Part shown: piece by piece, positions 34,623-44,028 of the stretch
How the letters are laid out: every line of letters starts with the position of its first letter
Numbering within the stretch: position 1 is the first letter of the stretch
Assembly: GCF_029201565.1 (NCBI RefSeq)
Contig: NZ_CP104002.1
Location: 1,381,001 to 1,445,000, forward strand
DNA length: 64,000 nucleotides
Reading direction: 5' to 3'
Source of the DNA: Devosia sp. SD17-2
GTDB lineage: Bacteria; Pseudomonadota; Alphaproteobacteria; Rhizobiales; Devosiaceae
Notes under the pieces: model-generated
The model's input: the letters and a program-made list of their open reading frames with translations, nothing else
Databases searched by the model: none
Told to the model about the DNA's origin: nothing
Translations under genes and position numbers: made by a program

Positions 34623-36254
34623 ATGTCTGAGCGCCCATCCATGCTGGCGCCCTTCCGCCACGAGCATTTCCGCCTGTTGTGGCTGGCAACGCTGGTATCC
34701 AATCTCGGCGGGCTGGTGCAGTCCGTCGGGGCGGGCTGGATGATGACCACGCTCACCGACTCCCACAATATGGTGGCGTTGGTGCAGGCGTCGACGACGC
34801 TGCCGATCATGATTTTTTCCATTGCAGCAGGGGCCCTTGCGGACAATTTCGACCGCCGCACCGTGATGCTTGTTGCCCAGTCGGGCATGGCGCTGGTGTC
34901 GCTGGTGCTGGCGATCTTCGCCTTCATGGGATTGCTCAATCCCTGGCTGCTGTTGACCTTCACCTTCCTCATCGGCTGCGGCTCAGCGCTGTTCAATCCG
35001 TCCTGGCAGGCCTCCATGGGCGATCTGGTGCCGCGCGAGGATCTGCCCGGCGCGGTGACGCTCAACGCCATGGGCTTCAACATGATGCGCAGCGTCGGAC
35101 CCGCGGTGGGTGGGCTGATCGTCGCCTTTGCCGGGGCAAGCGCGGCCTTTGCCATCAACGCTTTGTCCTATCTGACGCTGATTGCGGCGCTGTGGCGCTG
35201 GAAACCCAGCCAACCCCCTGCCAGGCTGCCGCGCGAGACGCTCGGCCGGGCCATGTGGGCCGGCATTCGCTATGTGTCGCTGTCGCCCAATCTGCTGACC
35301 GTGCTGTTCCGTGGATTTCTTTTCGGTGTCGCGGCCATTGTGGTGCTGGCGCTGCTGCCCTCAGTTGCAAGCGAATATGTCGGCGGCGGGGCCATGGTCT
35401 ATGGCACGCTGCTGGGGTGTTTCGGGCTCGGCGCGATTATCGGTGCTTTCCTCAATGGCCGGGTGCGGCAGCGGTTCAGCAATGAAGCCATCGTGCGGAT
35501 GGCGTGCCTCGGCTTTGCCATCGCCTGCGTGACGCTCGGGTTCAGCCGCGACCCGATCCTCAGCCATTTCGCACTGTTGCCAGCAGGGGCCTGCTGGGTT
35601 CTGGCGCTGTCACTGTTCAATGTGTCGATCCAGCTCTCTTCGCCGCGCTGGGTAGTGGGCCGTGCGCTGTCGCTCTACCAGACGGCCACTTTTGGCGGCA
35701 TGGCGGCCGGTAGCTGGCTCTGGGGCGCAGTAGCCGACAGCGTCGGGCCGGATTGGGCCCTGGCATCGGCGAGCCTTGTACTGCTGATGTGCCTGCTGGT
35801 CGGTTTCCGCCTGGCGCTGCCGCAGTTCAACGAGCGCGACCTCAATCCGCTCGACACGTTCAACGAGCCGATGTTGCGTCTCGACCTCAGGCCGCAGAGT
35901 GGGCCGATCATGGTGATGATCGACTATCACATTGCCCAGGAAGATATTCCGCGCTTCTTCGCCCTGATGAGCGAGCGCCGCCGCATCCGCATGCGGGACG
36001 GGGCGCGGCAGTGGTCACTGCTGCGCGATCTGGAACACCCCGAGCTTTGGGTGGAGAGCTACCACGTGCCGACCTGGATCGACTACGTCCGGCACAATAT
36101 GCGCCGCACCAAGGCCGATGCCGAAAATATCGACCAGTTGCGGGCGCTGCACCGGGGCGAAGGCAAACCGAGGGTGCACCGGATGATCGAACGTCAGACC
36201 GTGCCGCTCGACGACCGGACGCCGCTCCGCGACAGCCCCGAAGTCGGGCCCTAG
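34623..36254 (+). CDS. MFS transporter of the MFS_3 (EntS-like) family with C-terminal soluble domain
   Basis: 543 residues from the ATG at 34623 (GAGG upstream). Residues 10-400 hold about 12 membrane helices with the MFS_3 motifs FRLLWLATLVSNLGGLVQSVGAGWMM and GALADNFDRRTVML. Residues 415-543 form a cytoplasmic domain (GPIMVMIDYHIAQEDIPRFFALMSERRRIRMRDGARQWSLLRD) resembling an antibiotic-biosynthesis-monooxygenase-type fold, a known extension in this family. It likely exports a small molecule such as a siderophore or drug. It converges with arsC, 6 bases apart. Confidence 0.88.
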   Translation: MSERPSMLAPFRHEHFRLLWLATLVSNLGGLVQSVGAGWMMTTLTDSHNMVALVQASTTLPIMIFSIAAGALADNFDRRTVMLVAQSGMALVSLVLAIFAFMGLLNPWLLLTFTFLIGCGSALFNPSWQASMGDLVPREDLPGAVTLNAMGFNMMRSVGPAVGGLIVAFAGASAAFAINALSYLTLIAALWRWKPSQPPARLPRETLGRAMWAGIRYVSLSPNLLTVLFRGFLFGVAAIVVLALLPSVASEYVGGGAMVYGTLLGCFGLGAIIGAFLNGRVRQRFSNEAIVRMACLGFAIACVTLGFSRDPILSHFALLPAGACWVLALSLFNVSIQLSSPRWVVGRALSLYQTATFGGMAAGSWLWGAVADSVGPDWALASASLVLLMCLLVGFRLALPQFNERDLNPLDTFNEPMLRLDLRPQSGPIMVMIDYHIAQEDIPRFFALMSERRRIRMRDGARQWSLLRDLEHPELWVESYHVPTWIDYVRHNMRRTKADAENIDQLRALHRGEGKPRVHRMIERQTVPLDDRTPLRDSPEVGP

Positions 36255-36260
36255 GGGCAA

Positions 36261-36683
36261 TCAGCCCTTCAGGCGCTTGCCATTGGCATCGATGATGACT
36301 TCGCCGTCTTCTTTGGTGAACGGGCCTATATCGGGATTTTTGAGCAGGTCCAGCACCAGTTCCGAGGGGCGGCAGAGGCGGACGCCCTTCGGGGTGACGA
36401 CAAAGGGCCGATTGATGAGGATGGGATGGGACAGCATGGCGGCGATGAGCGCGTCATCGTCCAGCTCGGGGTTGTCGAGGCCCACTTCGGTGTAGGGCGT
36501 TCCCTTCTGGCGGATAGCGTCGCGCACACTGAGCCCGGCACTGGCGATCATCCAGCGCAGCCGCGCCTCATCGGGCGGGTTGGTGCGATAATCGATCACT
36601 TCATGGGGCTCGCCACTCTGGACGATCATCGCCAGCGTGTTGCGCGAGGTTCCGCACTCGGGGTTGTGGTAGATGGTGATCAT
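36261..36683 (-). CDS. arsC: Glutaredoxin-type arsenate reductase ArsC
   Basis: 140 residues, complete. The active-site Cys10 is in HNPECGTSRNTL, and the three arginines expected to bind arsenate are in RNTLAMI, NRPFVVTPKG and LCRPSELVLDLL. It reduces arsenate to arsenite using glutathione and glutaredoxin. It starts 2 bases after phoB and so belongs to the pst-pho transcription unit. Arsenate enters through phosphate transporters, which gives this link a plausible logic. No arsenite exporter gene is in the window. Confidence 0.95.
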   Translation of the reverse strand: MITIYHNPECGTSRNTLAMIVQSGEPHEVIDYRTNPPDEARLRWMIASAGLSVRDAIRQKGTPYTEVGLDNPELDDDALIAAMLSHPILINRPFVVTPKGVRLCRPSELVLDLLKNPDIGPFTKEDGEVIIDANGKRLKG

Positions 36684-36685
36684 GA

Positions 36686-37387
36686 TCAGGCGGCCTGGCC
36701 AAAACGTTCGTCGAAGGAATAACCCGCGCCGCGAACAGTGCGGATCGGGTCCGCTTCACGACCGCGATTGATGGCGCGACGGAGACGGCCGATATGCACG
36801 TCGACCGTGCGCTCGTCGACATAAACATCATTGCCCCAGACACCGTCCAGCAGTTGCTCGCGTGAATAGACGCGGCCGGGATGGCGCATCAGATATTCGA
36901 GCAGACGATATTCGGTGGGCCCCAGATGGATGTCGCGGGTGGCGCGCCGTACCCGGTGCGTCGTGCGGTCGATTTCGAGATCGCCGACCTTGAGCGAGGC
37001 GGTGACGAGATTGGGATTGGCGCGGCGGAGGAGGGCGTGGATGCGCGCCAGGAGCTCGGGGACCGAGAAGGGTTTTACGACATAGTCGTCTGCACCGGTG
37101 GCAAGGCCGCGGACACGCTCTTCTTCCTCACCGCGGGCGGTGAGCATGATGATCGGCACGCGGGCCGTTTCGTCACGCGCGCGGAGGCGCCGGCAGAGTT
37201 CGATGCCCGAAATTTCAGGCAGCATCCAGTCGAGGAGGATGAGATCAGGAAGCTTCTCGGCGATGGCCTGCTGGGCCTCGTCACCGCTTTCGGCCGTAAT
37301 CACGCTAAACCCTTCGGCCTCGAGATTATAGCGCAGCAGGATGGCGATATCGCCTTCGTCTTCGACAACAAGGATCGTCGCGGGCAT
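36686..37387 (-). CDS. phoB: Phosphate regulon response regulator PhoB
   Basis: 233 residues. The receiver domain has the phospho-accepting Asp53 in LLDWMLPE, the acidic pair in VVEDEGD, and Lys in DDYVVKPFS. The C-terminal OmpR-type winged helix ends with TVDVHIGRLRRAIN and TVRGAGYSF. It activates Pho genes by binding paired 11-base repeats when phosphate is scarce. It is preceded by phoU and an intercistronic hairpin at 37449-37483, followed by arsC. The cognate kinase PhoR is not in the window. Confidence 0.95.
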   Translation of the reverse strand: MPATILVVEDEGDIAILLRYNLEAEGFSVITAESGDEAQQAIAEKLPDLILLDWMLPEISGIELCRRLRARDETARVPIIMLTARGEEEERVRGLATGADDYVVKPFSVPELLARIHALLRRANPNLVTASLKVGDLEIDRTTHRVRRATRDIHLGPTEYRLLEYLMRHPGRVYSREQLLDGVWGNDVYVDERTVDVHIGRLRRAINRGREADPIRTVRGAGYSFDERFGQAA

Positions 37388-37448
37388 GGATGTGCTCCGT
37401 CGTTCGGCCTCCGGAGAAGGGGCCGTTGCTATTAAACTATGTCAGCTC

Positions 37449-37483
37449 CCTCTCGTCCCCTTCTTTCAGGAGAGGACGAGAGG
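37449..37483 (-). repeat. Intercistronic palindrome between phoU and phoB
   Basis: CCTCTCGTCC (37449-37458) and GGACGAGAGG (37474-37483) form a perfect 10-base stem with a 15-base loop. It sits in the 108-base gap between phoU and phoB and may act as an RNA-processing or partial termination site. Confidence 0.6.
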
Positions 37484-37495
37484 ATATGCCTCGTG

Positions 37496-38200
37496 TCAGA
37501 TCTTGATCTGCTGGCGCTGCAGCTGCTGGACTTCGGCGGTAAGCTGCTTGCCGGTCTGCAGATAATAAGCGCGCTCTGCGACATTGGTGGCGTGGTCGCC
37601 AATGCGCTCGAGGTTTTTGGCGCAGAACAGCAGATGCGTGCAGGTGGTGATGTTGCGCGGATCTTCCATCATATAGGTGAGAAGTTCGCGGAACAGCGAC
37701 GTATGCAGCGCGTCGACCTCGTCATCGCGGTTGCAGACTTCCACGGCGGCCTCCGCATCGCGATTGGCGTAGGCGTCGAGAGCGTCTTTCACCTGCCGCA
37801 GCACCAGCGTCTTCATGTTCTTGACGCCGTTGTAGAAGGACGGCTGAAGGCTGATGCCTTCGAGCTTGAGCGAACGGCGGGCCAGTTGCTTGGCCATGTC
37901 GCCGACGCGCTCGAGATCGTTGGCAACGTGGATGGCGGTGATGATGGCGCGCAAATCGGACGCCATGGGCTGGCGGCGGGCGATCATGGAAACGGCCATG
38001 TCATCGATGCGACGCTGCATGTCGTCGATGCGCTGATCGCCGATGATGGTGACGTCGGCCAGTTCGCGGTCAAGCGTGATGAGGGCCTTGGTACCGTTCT
38101 CGATCGCGGCTTCGACAAGGCCGCCCATTTCGGCGATGGATTGGGCGAGGGTGAGAAGCTCTTCGCTATAGGCGGTAACGATATGTTCGGCGTTGGACAT
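37496..38200 (-). CDS. phoU: Phosphate transport regulator PhoU
   Basis: 234 residues, all helical. Two PhoU repeats are visible; each carries the conserved acidic/basic set, e.g. DRELADVTIIGDQRIDDMQRRID and AIHVANDLERVGDMAKQLARR in the first and ITTCTHLLFCAKNLERIGDHATNVAERAYYL in the second, which bind metal clusters. PhoU links PstB transport status to PhoR/PhoB signalling and keeps the Pho regulon off when phosphate is plentiful. It follows pstB by 20 bases and has a GAGGAG site. Confidence 0.96.
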   Translation of the reverse strand: MSNAEHIVTAYSEELLTLAQSIAEMGGLVEAAIENGTKALITLDRELADVTIIGDQRIDDMQRRIDDMAVSMIARRQPMASDLRAIITAIHVANDLERVGDMAKQLARRSLKLEGISLQPSFYNGVKNMKTLVLRQVKDALDAYANRDAEAAVEVCNRDDEVDALHTSLFRELLTYMMEDPRNITTCTHLLFCAKNLERIGDHATNVAERAYYLQTGKQLTAEVQQLQRQQIKI

Positions 38201-38220
38201 AAAACTCTCCTCGTCCGCGA

Positions 38221-39069
38221 TCAGCCGATGCGGCCCATGATGTAGTCCTGGGTCTGCTTGTTCACCGGATTGGTGAAAATGTCCTCGGTGTCACCCTTCT
38301 CGATGAGATTGCCCAGGTGGAAGAACGCGGTCTTCTGGCTGACGCGGGCCGCCTGCTGCATGGAGTGGGTGACGATGACGATGGTATAATTGGTGCGCAG
38401 CTCGTCGATCAGCTCTTCGATGATGGCCGTGGCGATCGGATCGAGAGCCGAACAGGGCTCGTCCATGAGAATGACTTCGGGGCCGACGGCGATGGCGCGG
38501 GCGATGCAGAGCCGCTGCTGCTGACCACCGGAAAGACCGGTGCCCGGCTCGGCGAGACGGTCCTTCACCTCTTCGAAGAGGCCGGCCTTGCGCAGGGAGT
38601 TGACGACGATCTCGTCGAGATCGGTCTTGTTCCTCGCGAGGCCGTGGATGCGCGGGCCATAGGCGACATTGTCGTAGATCGACTTGGGGAAGGGGTTCGG
38701 CTTCTGGAACACCATGCCGACACGCGCGCGCAGTTCGACCACGTCGAGATCGGGGGCATAGATGTCCTCGCCGTCGAGTTCGATCCGGCCGCCGACCTTG
38801 GCGCCTTCAATGGTGTCGTTCATGCGATTGATGCAGCGCAGGAAGGTGGACTTGCCGCATCCCGAGGGGCCAATGAACGCGGTGACGGCGCGATCGGGGA
38901 TGTCGATGGAGATCCCGTGCAAAGCCTGCTTGGCGCCGTAGTGAACGGTAACGTCACGGGCGGAAAGGCGGATCGGGCGCTCGATGAGCTCGGCAGGGTC
39001 GGCAGCGGGGTTCATGGCAGCGTCCAGGGTCTTGGTGGTCATCTTTACCTTACCGGCAAGCATATCCAT
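38221..39069 (-). CDS. pstB: Phosphate ABC transporter ATPase PstB
   Basis: 282 residues, normal length plus about 35 N-terminal residues. Walker A is GPSGCGKST, the signature [16 protein letters not shown], Walker [23 protein letters not shown], and the switch His in VTHSMQQA. The PstB-specific ending [12 protein letters not shown] is present. It hydrolyses ATP to drive high-affinity phosphate uptake through PstC and PstA. Start ATG at 39069 has GGAG 9 bases upstream; a second ATG two codons on is possible. Confidence 0.97.
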   Translation of the reverse strand: MDMLAGKVKMTTKTLDAAMNPAADPAELIERPIRLSARDVTVHYGAKQALHGISIDIPDRAVTAFIGPSGCGKSTFLRCINRMNDTIEGAKVGGRIELDGEDIYAPDLDVVELRARVGMVFQKPNPFPKSIYDNVAYGPRIHGLARNKTDLDEIVVNSLRKAGLFEEVKDRLAEPGTGLSGGQQQRLCIARAIAVGPEVILMDEPCSALDPIATAIIEELIDELRTNYTIVIVTHSMQQAARVSQKTAFFHLGNLIEKGDTEDIFTNPVNKQTQDYIMGRIG

Positions 39070-39083
39070 TTTGCGGGGTCTCC

Positions 39084-40448
39084 TTAAGCGCGCTTTTCGA
39101 GGCGCGAGCGCAGGAAAATGGCGATGGCATTGAGCGTGATCATGAAGGCCAAGAGCACCATGATGGCAGCAGAGGTGCGGGCCTCGAAGAAGTTGCGGTT
39201 CTCATTGGCCTGCCAGAGATAGATCTGCACCGGCAGAGCTGTTGCCTGATCAAGCGGCGTCCCGGGCACCGAGGCGACGAAGGCGTTCATGCCGATGAGC
39301 AGGAGCGGCGCGGTCTCGCCCAGGGCCTGCGCCACACCGATGATGGTGGCGGTCAGGATCGAGGGGAAGGTGACCGGCAGCACATGGTGGAACACCATCT
39401 GCGTACGGCTCGCACCCATGCCGAGCGCCGCCTGGCGCAGGGCCGGGGAGACGCCGCGCAGGGCTGCACGGGTGGCGATGATGATGGTCGGCAGGGTCAT
39501 CAGCGTCAGCACGAGGCCACCGGCCAGCGGCGCGGAGAGCGGCAGGCGGAACCAGTTGATGAACACCGCGGCGCCGAGCAGGCCGAAGACGATGGAGGGC
39601 ACGGCCGCGAGGTTGTTGATGTTCACCTCGATAAGATCGGTGAAGCGGGACTTTGGCGCGAATTCCTCAAGATAGATGGCACTGCCCACCCCGATCGGGA
39701 CGGCAAGGACGACGACGATCAGCATCATCCACATGGATCCCGTCAGCGCACCGAGGAGGCCGGCAGCGGCTGGAGAGGAGCGGCTGTCGACATTGGTGAA
39801 CAGCGACCAGGCAAAGCCCTGGGAGATGATGCCCTGTTCCTCGAAGGCGTCGATGAGGGCGCGCGTGGCGGCTGGCAGCTGCTGCTGGTTGTCGCCGAGG
39901 TCGCGGTTGATATTGCCCTTGACCCAATTGTCGGTGTTGGCCGAGGCCAGCAATTCGACTGTGCGGGTCTGGCCCAGCACGGACGGATCATTGACGAAGA
40001 TCTCGCGGACGCGATGGCGCGCATCGGTCTCGGGGATGGCAAGGATCTGGCGGCTGTCGATTTCGAGCCCGGCCGGCGCAGCGTCGCGCAGCGCGGCTTC
40101 GATGATGCGGTTCCAGTTGAGCATGGCAACCTGCCGCTCCCAGCCGAGGCGGGCAGCGCGGAAGTCTGCGTCGGACTGGCCACCGGCACGGACCGGAGCC
40201 GGATCGACCTTGATCACCTCGGGGTCGAAGGTGACGGCCAGGCTGATGTTGGACTGGGTAAAGGCAGGGATGCCCTTGCGCAGCACATCGGTGAAAAGGA
40301 TGGCCACGAAACCCAGCGCCAGCACGATGGCGACGATGCCGGAGATGCGGAAGATGTTCTCGCTGAGATGCCTGCGCTTGAGACCGGCACGCACGGCGGC
40401 GCGGCGCGCAATGGCGTCAGCGGGAGCGCTGTAGAACTGTTCGGTCAT
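39084..40448 (-). CDS. pstA: Phosphate ABC transporter permease PstA
   Basis: 454 residues, about 160 longer than E. coli PstA. The extra sequence is a large periplasmic N-terminal domain (about 65-215, DUF3333-like) after the first helix. The permease core (about 225-450) carries [40 protein letters not shown] and the ABC contact loop [22 protein letters not shown]. It overlaps pstC by 4 bases (40445-40448). Such long PstA forms are common in alphaproteobacteria; the function of the insert is unknown. Confidence 0.95.
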   Translation of the reverse strand: MTEQFYSAPADAIARRAAVRAGLKRRHLSENIFRISGIVAIVLALGFVAILFTDVLRKGIPAFTQSNISLAVTFDPEVIKVDPAPVRAGGQSDADFRAARLGWERQVAMLNWNRIIEAALRDAAPAGLEIDSRQILAIPETDARHRVREIFVNDPSVLGQTRTVELLASANTDNWVKGNINRDLGDNQQQLPAATRALIDAFEEQGIISQGFAWSLFTNVDSRSSPAAAGLLGALTGSMWMMLIVVVLAVPIGVGSAIYLEEFAPKSRFTDLIEVNINNLAAVPSIVFGLLGAAVFINWFRLPLSAPLAGGLVLTLMTLPTIIIATRAALRGVSPALRQAALGMGASRTQMVFHHVLPVTFPSILTATIIGVAQALGETAPLLLIGMNAFVASVPGTPLDQATALPVQIYLWQANENRNFFEARTSAAIMVLLAFMITLNAIAIFLRSRLEKRA

Positions 40449-41824
40449 TCATACTGCTCCCGGAAGCGGCGGACGATGTAGAGGGCAACGATGTTGAGGC
40501 AGAGCGTCATCACGAAGAGCGTGAGGCCCAGCGCGAAGGCAACCAGGGACTGGGGGCCGGTAAAGTCAGTGTCGCCGGTGAGCTGGTTGACGATAGAAAC
40601 GGTGATGGTCGAAACCGGCTCGAGCGGATTGCCGCGCAGGATCGGCGAATTGCCGGCGGCCAGAACCACGATCATGGTTTCGCCGATGGCGCGGCTGACG
40701 GCGAGCAGGAAGGCGCCGACAATGCCGGGCAGGGCCGCGGGCAGCAGCACGTTGCGGATGGTTTCGGACTGGGTGGCGCCAAGGCCATAGGCACCATCGC
40801 GCAGCGTGCGCGGCACCTGGTTGAGAATGTCATCCGAGAGCGAGGAGATGAAGGGGATGATCATCACGCCCATGACGAGACCGGCGGTCAGCGCGCTGGT
40901 GGCGCTGATAGAGAGGCCGATGGCATCGCCGAAATTGCGCAGGAAGGGGCCAACCGTCACCAGGGCGAAGAAGCCGTAGACGATGGTGGGGATGCCGGCG
41001 AGGATTTCGACGATCGGCTTGACCACGGCGCGGACCGAGCGGTGCGCATACTGGCTGAGATAGATGGCGGTCATCAGCCCGATCGGCACGGCGACCAGCA
41101 TCGCGATGGCCGAGATCATCAGCGTGCCGGTGAGCAGCGGCAGGATGCCGTACTGCCCGGCGTCGCCCGCACCGGTCGAGGAGAATTTCGGGGCCCAGAC
41201 GGTGCCGAAGAAGAAGTCGAGCGGGTTGACGAAGGTGAAGAAGCGGAGGGCCTCGGTGACCAGCGAGGCGACGATGCCCAGCGTGGTCAGGATGGCGACA
41301 GCCGAACAGGCGATCAGCGCCACCGAGATGGCGCGCTCAACCTCGTTACGGGCGCGCAGGCGCGGGCTGATGCGCTTGCGGGCGAAGGTCAGGCCGAGAA
41401 TGCCGAGGCCGGCTGCAGCGCCGAGCATGATGAGGAAGCTGAGGAGCTGGAACTGGCGGAGATTATCGCCGGCGGACTGCTCGAAGGGCTGGATTTCGCC
41501 GGTGACGCCGAAGCCGGAGGCGATATCGCGGACGCGCTGCAGCTGGTTGTTGAGGCCGAGCTGATCGAGGCTTGTGATCACATCGACCGGCAGCTGTGAG
41601 ACGGTGAACCAGCGGGTGACGCCGGGGGAGAAAAACGCCCAGATGCCGAGCACGAGCAGCGCCGGAATGAGCGTCCAGAGCGCGACCAGCGTGCCGTGGT
41701 AATGCGGGCGGGAGTGGACGCGCTGCCCATCGGGCGTGCTGAGGGCTCGGCTCTTGGACCAGCCGAGTTGGTAAGCCAGGCCAAGAAGAACGATGAGCAG
41801 ACCGGCGACGATCGTTGTGTTCAC
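40445..41824 (-). CDS. pstC: Phosphate ABC transporter permease PstC
   Basis: 459 residues, again longer than the E. coli protein, with an N-terminal extension that contains two extra helices (about 4-20 and 45-68) and a periplasmic segment (70-125). The core has PIGLMTAIYLSQYAHRSVRAVVKPIVEILAGIPTIVYGFFA and the loop LRDGAYGLGATQSETIRNVLLPAALPGIVGA that contacts PstB. It pairs with PstA. The hairpin between pstS and this gene probably lowers its expression relative to pstS. Confidence 0.95.
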   Translation of the reverse strand: MNTTIVAGLLIVLLGLAYQLGWSKSRALSTPDGQRVHSRPHYHGTLVALWTLIPALLVLGIWAFFSPGVTRWFTVSQLPVDVITSLDQLGLNNQLQRVRDIASGFGVTGEIQPFEQSAGDNLRQFQLLSFLIMLGAAAGLGILGLTFARKRISPRLRARNEVERAISVALIACSAVAILTTLGIVASLVTEALRFFTFVNPLDFFFGTVWAPKFSSTGAGDAGQYGILPLLTGTLMISAIAMLVAVPIGLMTAIYLSQYAHRSVRAVVKPIVEILAGIPTIVYGFFALVTVGPFLRNFGDAIGLSISATSALTAGLVMGVMIIPFISSLSDDILNQVPRTLRDGAYGLGATQSETIRNVLLPAALPGIVGAFLLAVSRAIGETMIVVLAAGNSPILRGNPLEPVSTITVSIVNQLTGDTDFTGPQSLVAFALGLTLFVMTLCLNIVALYIVRRFREQYE

Positions 41825-41862
41825 TGTGTCAGGCTTTCCTGGCTGACATTGGGGGAGATGCA

Positions 41863-41884
41863 GGCCGCACCAGAGGGTGCGGCC
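41863..41884 (-). terminator. Intercistronic hairpin between pstS and pstC
   Basis: GGCCGCACC (41863-41871) pairs perfectly with GGTGCGGCC (41876-41884), loop AGAG, 12 bases after the pstS stop. Without a T-run it looks like a 3' stabiliser or partial attenuator, a common device to make more binding protein than permease. Confidence 0.7.
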
Positions 41885-41896
41885 CGCGTTATTGTC

Positions 41897-42910
41897 TTAC
41901 TGCCCCTGGAAGGCGGCGAGGACTTCGGCGCTCTTTTCAGCTGGCTGAGGGATAAGACCAGCGGATTCGAGGAAGCCACCAGCGCCCGACATGCCTTCGG
42001 AGAGGTAGTATTCGGTATATTCGGCGAGGCCCGGAATGGTGCCGATGTGCTGGCCCTTCACGTAGAAGAACAGCGGACGGCTGACCGGATATTCACCCGA
42101 GGCAACGGTTTCGAGCGATGGCGAAACGCCGTCGACGGTCGCAACCTTGAGGGTGTCCTTGTTCTGGTCGTAGAACGACAGGCCGAAGACGCCGACGGTA
42201 TTGGGGTTGGCGGTCAGGCGCGCGAGGGTCTCGGTGTAGTCACCGGCGATTTCGACAACAACGTCCTGACGGAAGGTGGTCTCGACGGCTTCGATTTCCT
42301 CGTCGGAGAGGCCTTCTGGCAGCTCGGCAGCTTCGGCACCGGGGGTGACGACGCGTTCCTGGAAGACTTCACGGGTGCCGTGGTTAGAGCCCGGAATGGC
42401 GAGAGCGATCGGCTGGGCCGGCAGGGACGGGTCGATCTGGTCCCAGGAGGTGTATGGGTTGTCGACGAGTTCGCCATCGACGGGAACCTTGGCGGCAATG
42501 GCCTTGAACACCTGGACCGGGGTCAGGGCGAAATCGGCACCCGAAGCGGAGGAGGCGAAGACGATGCCGTCGAAGCCGAACTGGACTTCACGGATGTCGG
42601 TCACGCCGTTTGCGGCGCAGGCTTCACGCTCGCTGTCGCGCATCGGGCGAGAAGCATTGGCAATGTCGATGGTGTTGTCGCCGATACCTTCGCAGAACTG
42701 GCGGAAACCACCGCCGGTACCGCCGGAGCCAACCACAGGGGTATTGAACTCTGGGAAGGTGGCGCCAAACTCTTCAGCGACGATGGAGGAGAAGGGCAGG
42801 ACCGTCGAGGAGCCGGCGATCTGGATGGTGTCGCGGGACTGAGCAAAGGCCGGGGTGGCGAATGCGGCAAGCGCAACAATGGCGGTGCTGGCGTAAAGTG
42901 CGGTCTTCAT
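41897..42910 (-). CDS. pstS: Phosphate-binding periplasmic protein PstS
   Basis: 337 residues from the ATG at 42910 (AAAGGGAA upstream). The signal peptide ends near residue 23 (ATPAFA|QSRD). Phosphate-contact segments are visible: IAGSSTVLPFSSIV near the N-terminus, VVGSGGTGGGFRQFCEG and ANASRPMRDSE, and SNHGTREVFQERVVTPGAEA. It delivers phosphate to PstCA. It is the first gene of the pst-phoU-phoB-arsC unit and has Pho-box-like repeats in its upstream region. Confidence 0.96.
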   Translation of the reverse strand: MKTALYASTAIVALAAFATPAFAQSRDTIQIAGSSTVLPFSSIVAEEFGATFPEFNTPVVGSGGTGGGFRQFCEGIGDNTIDIANASRPMRDSEREACAANGVTDIREVQFGFDGIVFASSASGADFALTPVQVFKAIAAKVPVDGELVDNPYTSWDQIDPSLPAQPIALAIPGSNHGTREVFQERVVTPGAEAAELPEGLSDEEIEAVETTFRQDVVVEIAGDYTETLARLTANPNTVGVFGLSFYDQNKDTLKVATVDGVSPSLETVASGEYPVSRPLFFYVKGQHIGTIPGLAEYTEYYLSEGMSGAGGFLESAGLIPQPAEKSAEVLAAFQGQ

Positions 42911-43017
42911 GAAAGTTCCCTTTCGGAATTCGGTTCTGAGCCGGGCCAGCCTTGGTGTGGGCCGCCTCGTGACGCCGCAGACCTTATTGGCGCGCAACGA
43001 CGGTTTTATTGCAGTTC

Positions 43018-43037
43018 CGTGACGGGTTTGTGACGTG
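43018..43037 (-). promoter_or_regulatory. Candidate Pho box, proximal
   Basis: On the minus strand GTCAC repeats with an 11-base period and an AAAC-containing spacer (about CGTCACAAACCCGTCACGG), close to the PhoB consensus CTGTCATAAAACTGTCAC. A possible -10 element (AATAAAAC) follows about 10 bases downstream, which is the expected layout of a PhoB-dependent promoter for pstS, about 110 bases before its start. Confidence 0.65.
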
Positions 43038-43082
43038 TTAAGTCACTGTAATATAAAGGAAATTTATGGTTGCAAAGCTTAT

Positions 43083-43101
43083 GTGACAGCGTGTGTGACA
43101 G
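43083..43101 (-). promoter_or_regulatory. Candidate Pho box, distal
   Basis: On the minus strand CTGTCAC occurs twice (complement of GTGACAG at 43083-43089 and 43095-43101). The half-sites fit the Pho consensus very well, but the period is 12, not 11, bases, so it may be a weaker or accessory PhoB site upstream of pstS. Confidence 0.5.
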
Positions 43102-43161
43102 TCGCTGTCCGCTCCGATGAAGAGACTCGGGCCCTTCTGTGACGTGGGGGCACGGCGGATT

Positions 43162-43917
43162 TCAGCGCAGGATTGGACGCAGTTCGGACTGGACCTTGCG
43201 CATCAGCGGCAGGAAGTTTGCGATCATATGCGAGGTCGAGGCGCGCGCGGTCTGGGCGCCGATATTGATGGCGGCGACGATCTTGCCCGAGGCGTTGTAG
43301 AGTGGCACAGCGATGGAGCCGAGGCCGAGTTCAAGCTCCTGGTCGATCACGGCAAAACCCTGGGCGGCGATGACGGCCAGTTCAGTGGTGATGCCGGGAA
43401 TGTCGGCCTTGGTGTGATCTGTATAGGCAACGAGGTCTGAGTGATCGAGAATGGCCCGGGCCTCGGCTGTCGGCAGTGCGGCAAGCAGGGTGCGGCCCAT
43501 GGAAGTGCAATAGGCGGGCAATCTTGCGCCGGGGGCGAGATTGATCGACATCACGCGGCGCGTCGAGGCGCGGGCGATATAGAGAATGTCGGTGCCATCG
43601 AGCATGGCGGCCGAAGTGCTCTCCTTGGTTTCGCGCGCGAGTTCTTCGAGGAAGGGCTGGACGAGGCGCGGCAGCGGCATGGCTGAAAGATAGGTGTGCC
43701 CAAGGCTGAGCACGCGCGGGGTCAGCTGAAAGAATTTGCCGTCATAGCTGGCGTAGCCGAGGTGGACGAGGGTGAGCAGGCACCGGCGTGCAGTGGCGCG
43801 CTCGAGACCGGTGCGTTCAGCCACGTCGGTGATGGAGAGGCGGGCGTGCTCCTCGTCGAAGCACTCGATGACCGCGAGGCCCCGGACCAGTCCATTGATG
43901 ATGTCGCCCTCGCGCAT
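43162..43917 (-). CDS. IclR-family transcriptional regulator (PcaR/PobR-like)
   Basis: 251 residues. The N-terminal winged helix is RLSITDVAERTGLERATARRCLLTLVHLGYA (about 26-56). The C-terminal IclR effector domain has ARASTRRVMSINLAPGARLPAYCTSMGRTLLAALP and ELELGLGSIAVPLYNASGKIVAAINIG. The sequence style is that of the PcaR/PcaU/PobR branch controlling aromatic acid pathways, but no such genes are nearby. It is 111 bases downstream of the aminotransferase gene, beyond a hairpin, and probably regulates the adjacent transport cluster. Confidence 0.88.
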   Translation of the reverse strand: MREGDIINGLVRGLAVIECFDEEHARLSITDVAERTGLERATARRCLLTLVHLGYASYDGKFFQLTPRVLSLGHTYLSAMPLPRLVQPFLEELARETKESTSAAMLDGTDILYIARASTRRVMSINLAPGARLPAYCTSMGRTLLAALPTAEARAILDHSDLVAYTDHTKADIPGITTELAVIAAQGFAVIDQELELGLGSIAVPLYNASGKIVAAINIGAQTARASTSHMIANFLPLMRKVQSELRPILR

Positions 43918-43984
43918 ACGGGCGTCCCTCTTGCCGATCTCATTGGGTGGCCGAGCAATACTGCATGGGCATCGGCAAGGGAAG

Positions 43985-44020
43985 TGGGGCGGAGGCAGCC
44001 TGGAAGAAGCCTCCGCCCCA
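43985..44020 (-). terminator. Stable hairpin after aminotransferase gene
   Basis: TGGGGCGGAGGC (43985-43996) pairs perfectly with GCCTCCGCCCCA (44009-44020) across a 12-base loop, 8 bases after the aminotransferase stop. A second, looser inverted repeat (CTTGCCGAT at 43930-43938 with ATCGGCAAG at 43971-43979) lies beyond it. No T-run. Confidence 0.6.
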
Positions 44021-44028
44021 AAGTGTCG

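Noticed and set aside
34623..36254. The C-terminal soluble domain of this MFS protein as a novel fusion
   Set aside because: The same extension occurs in known MFS_3 family proteins, so it is not unusual.
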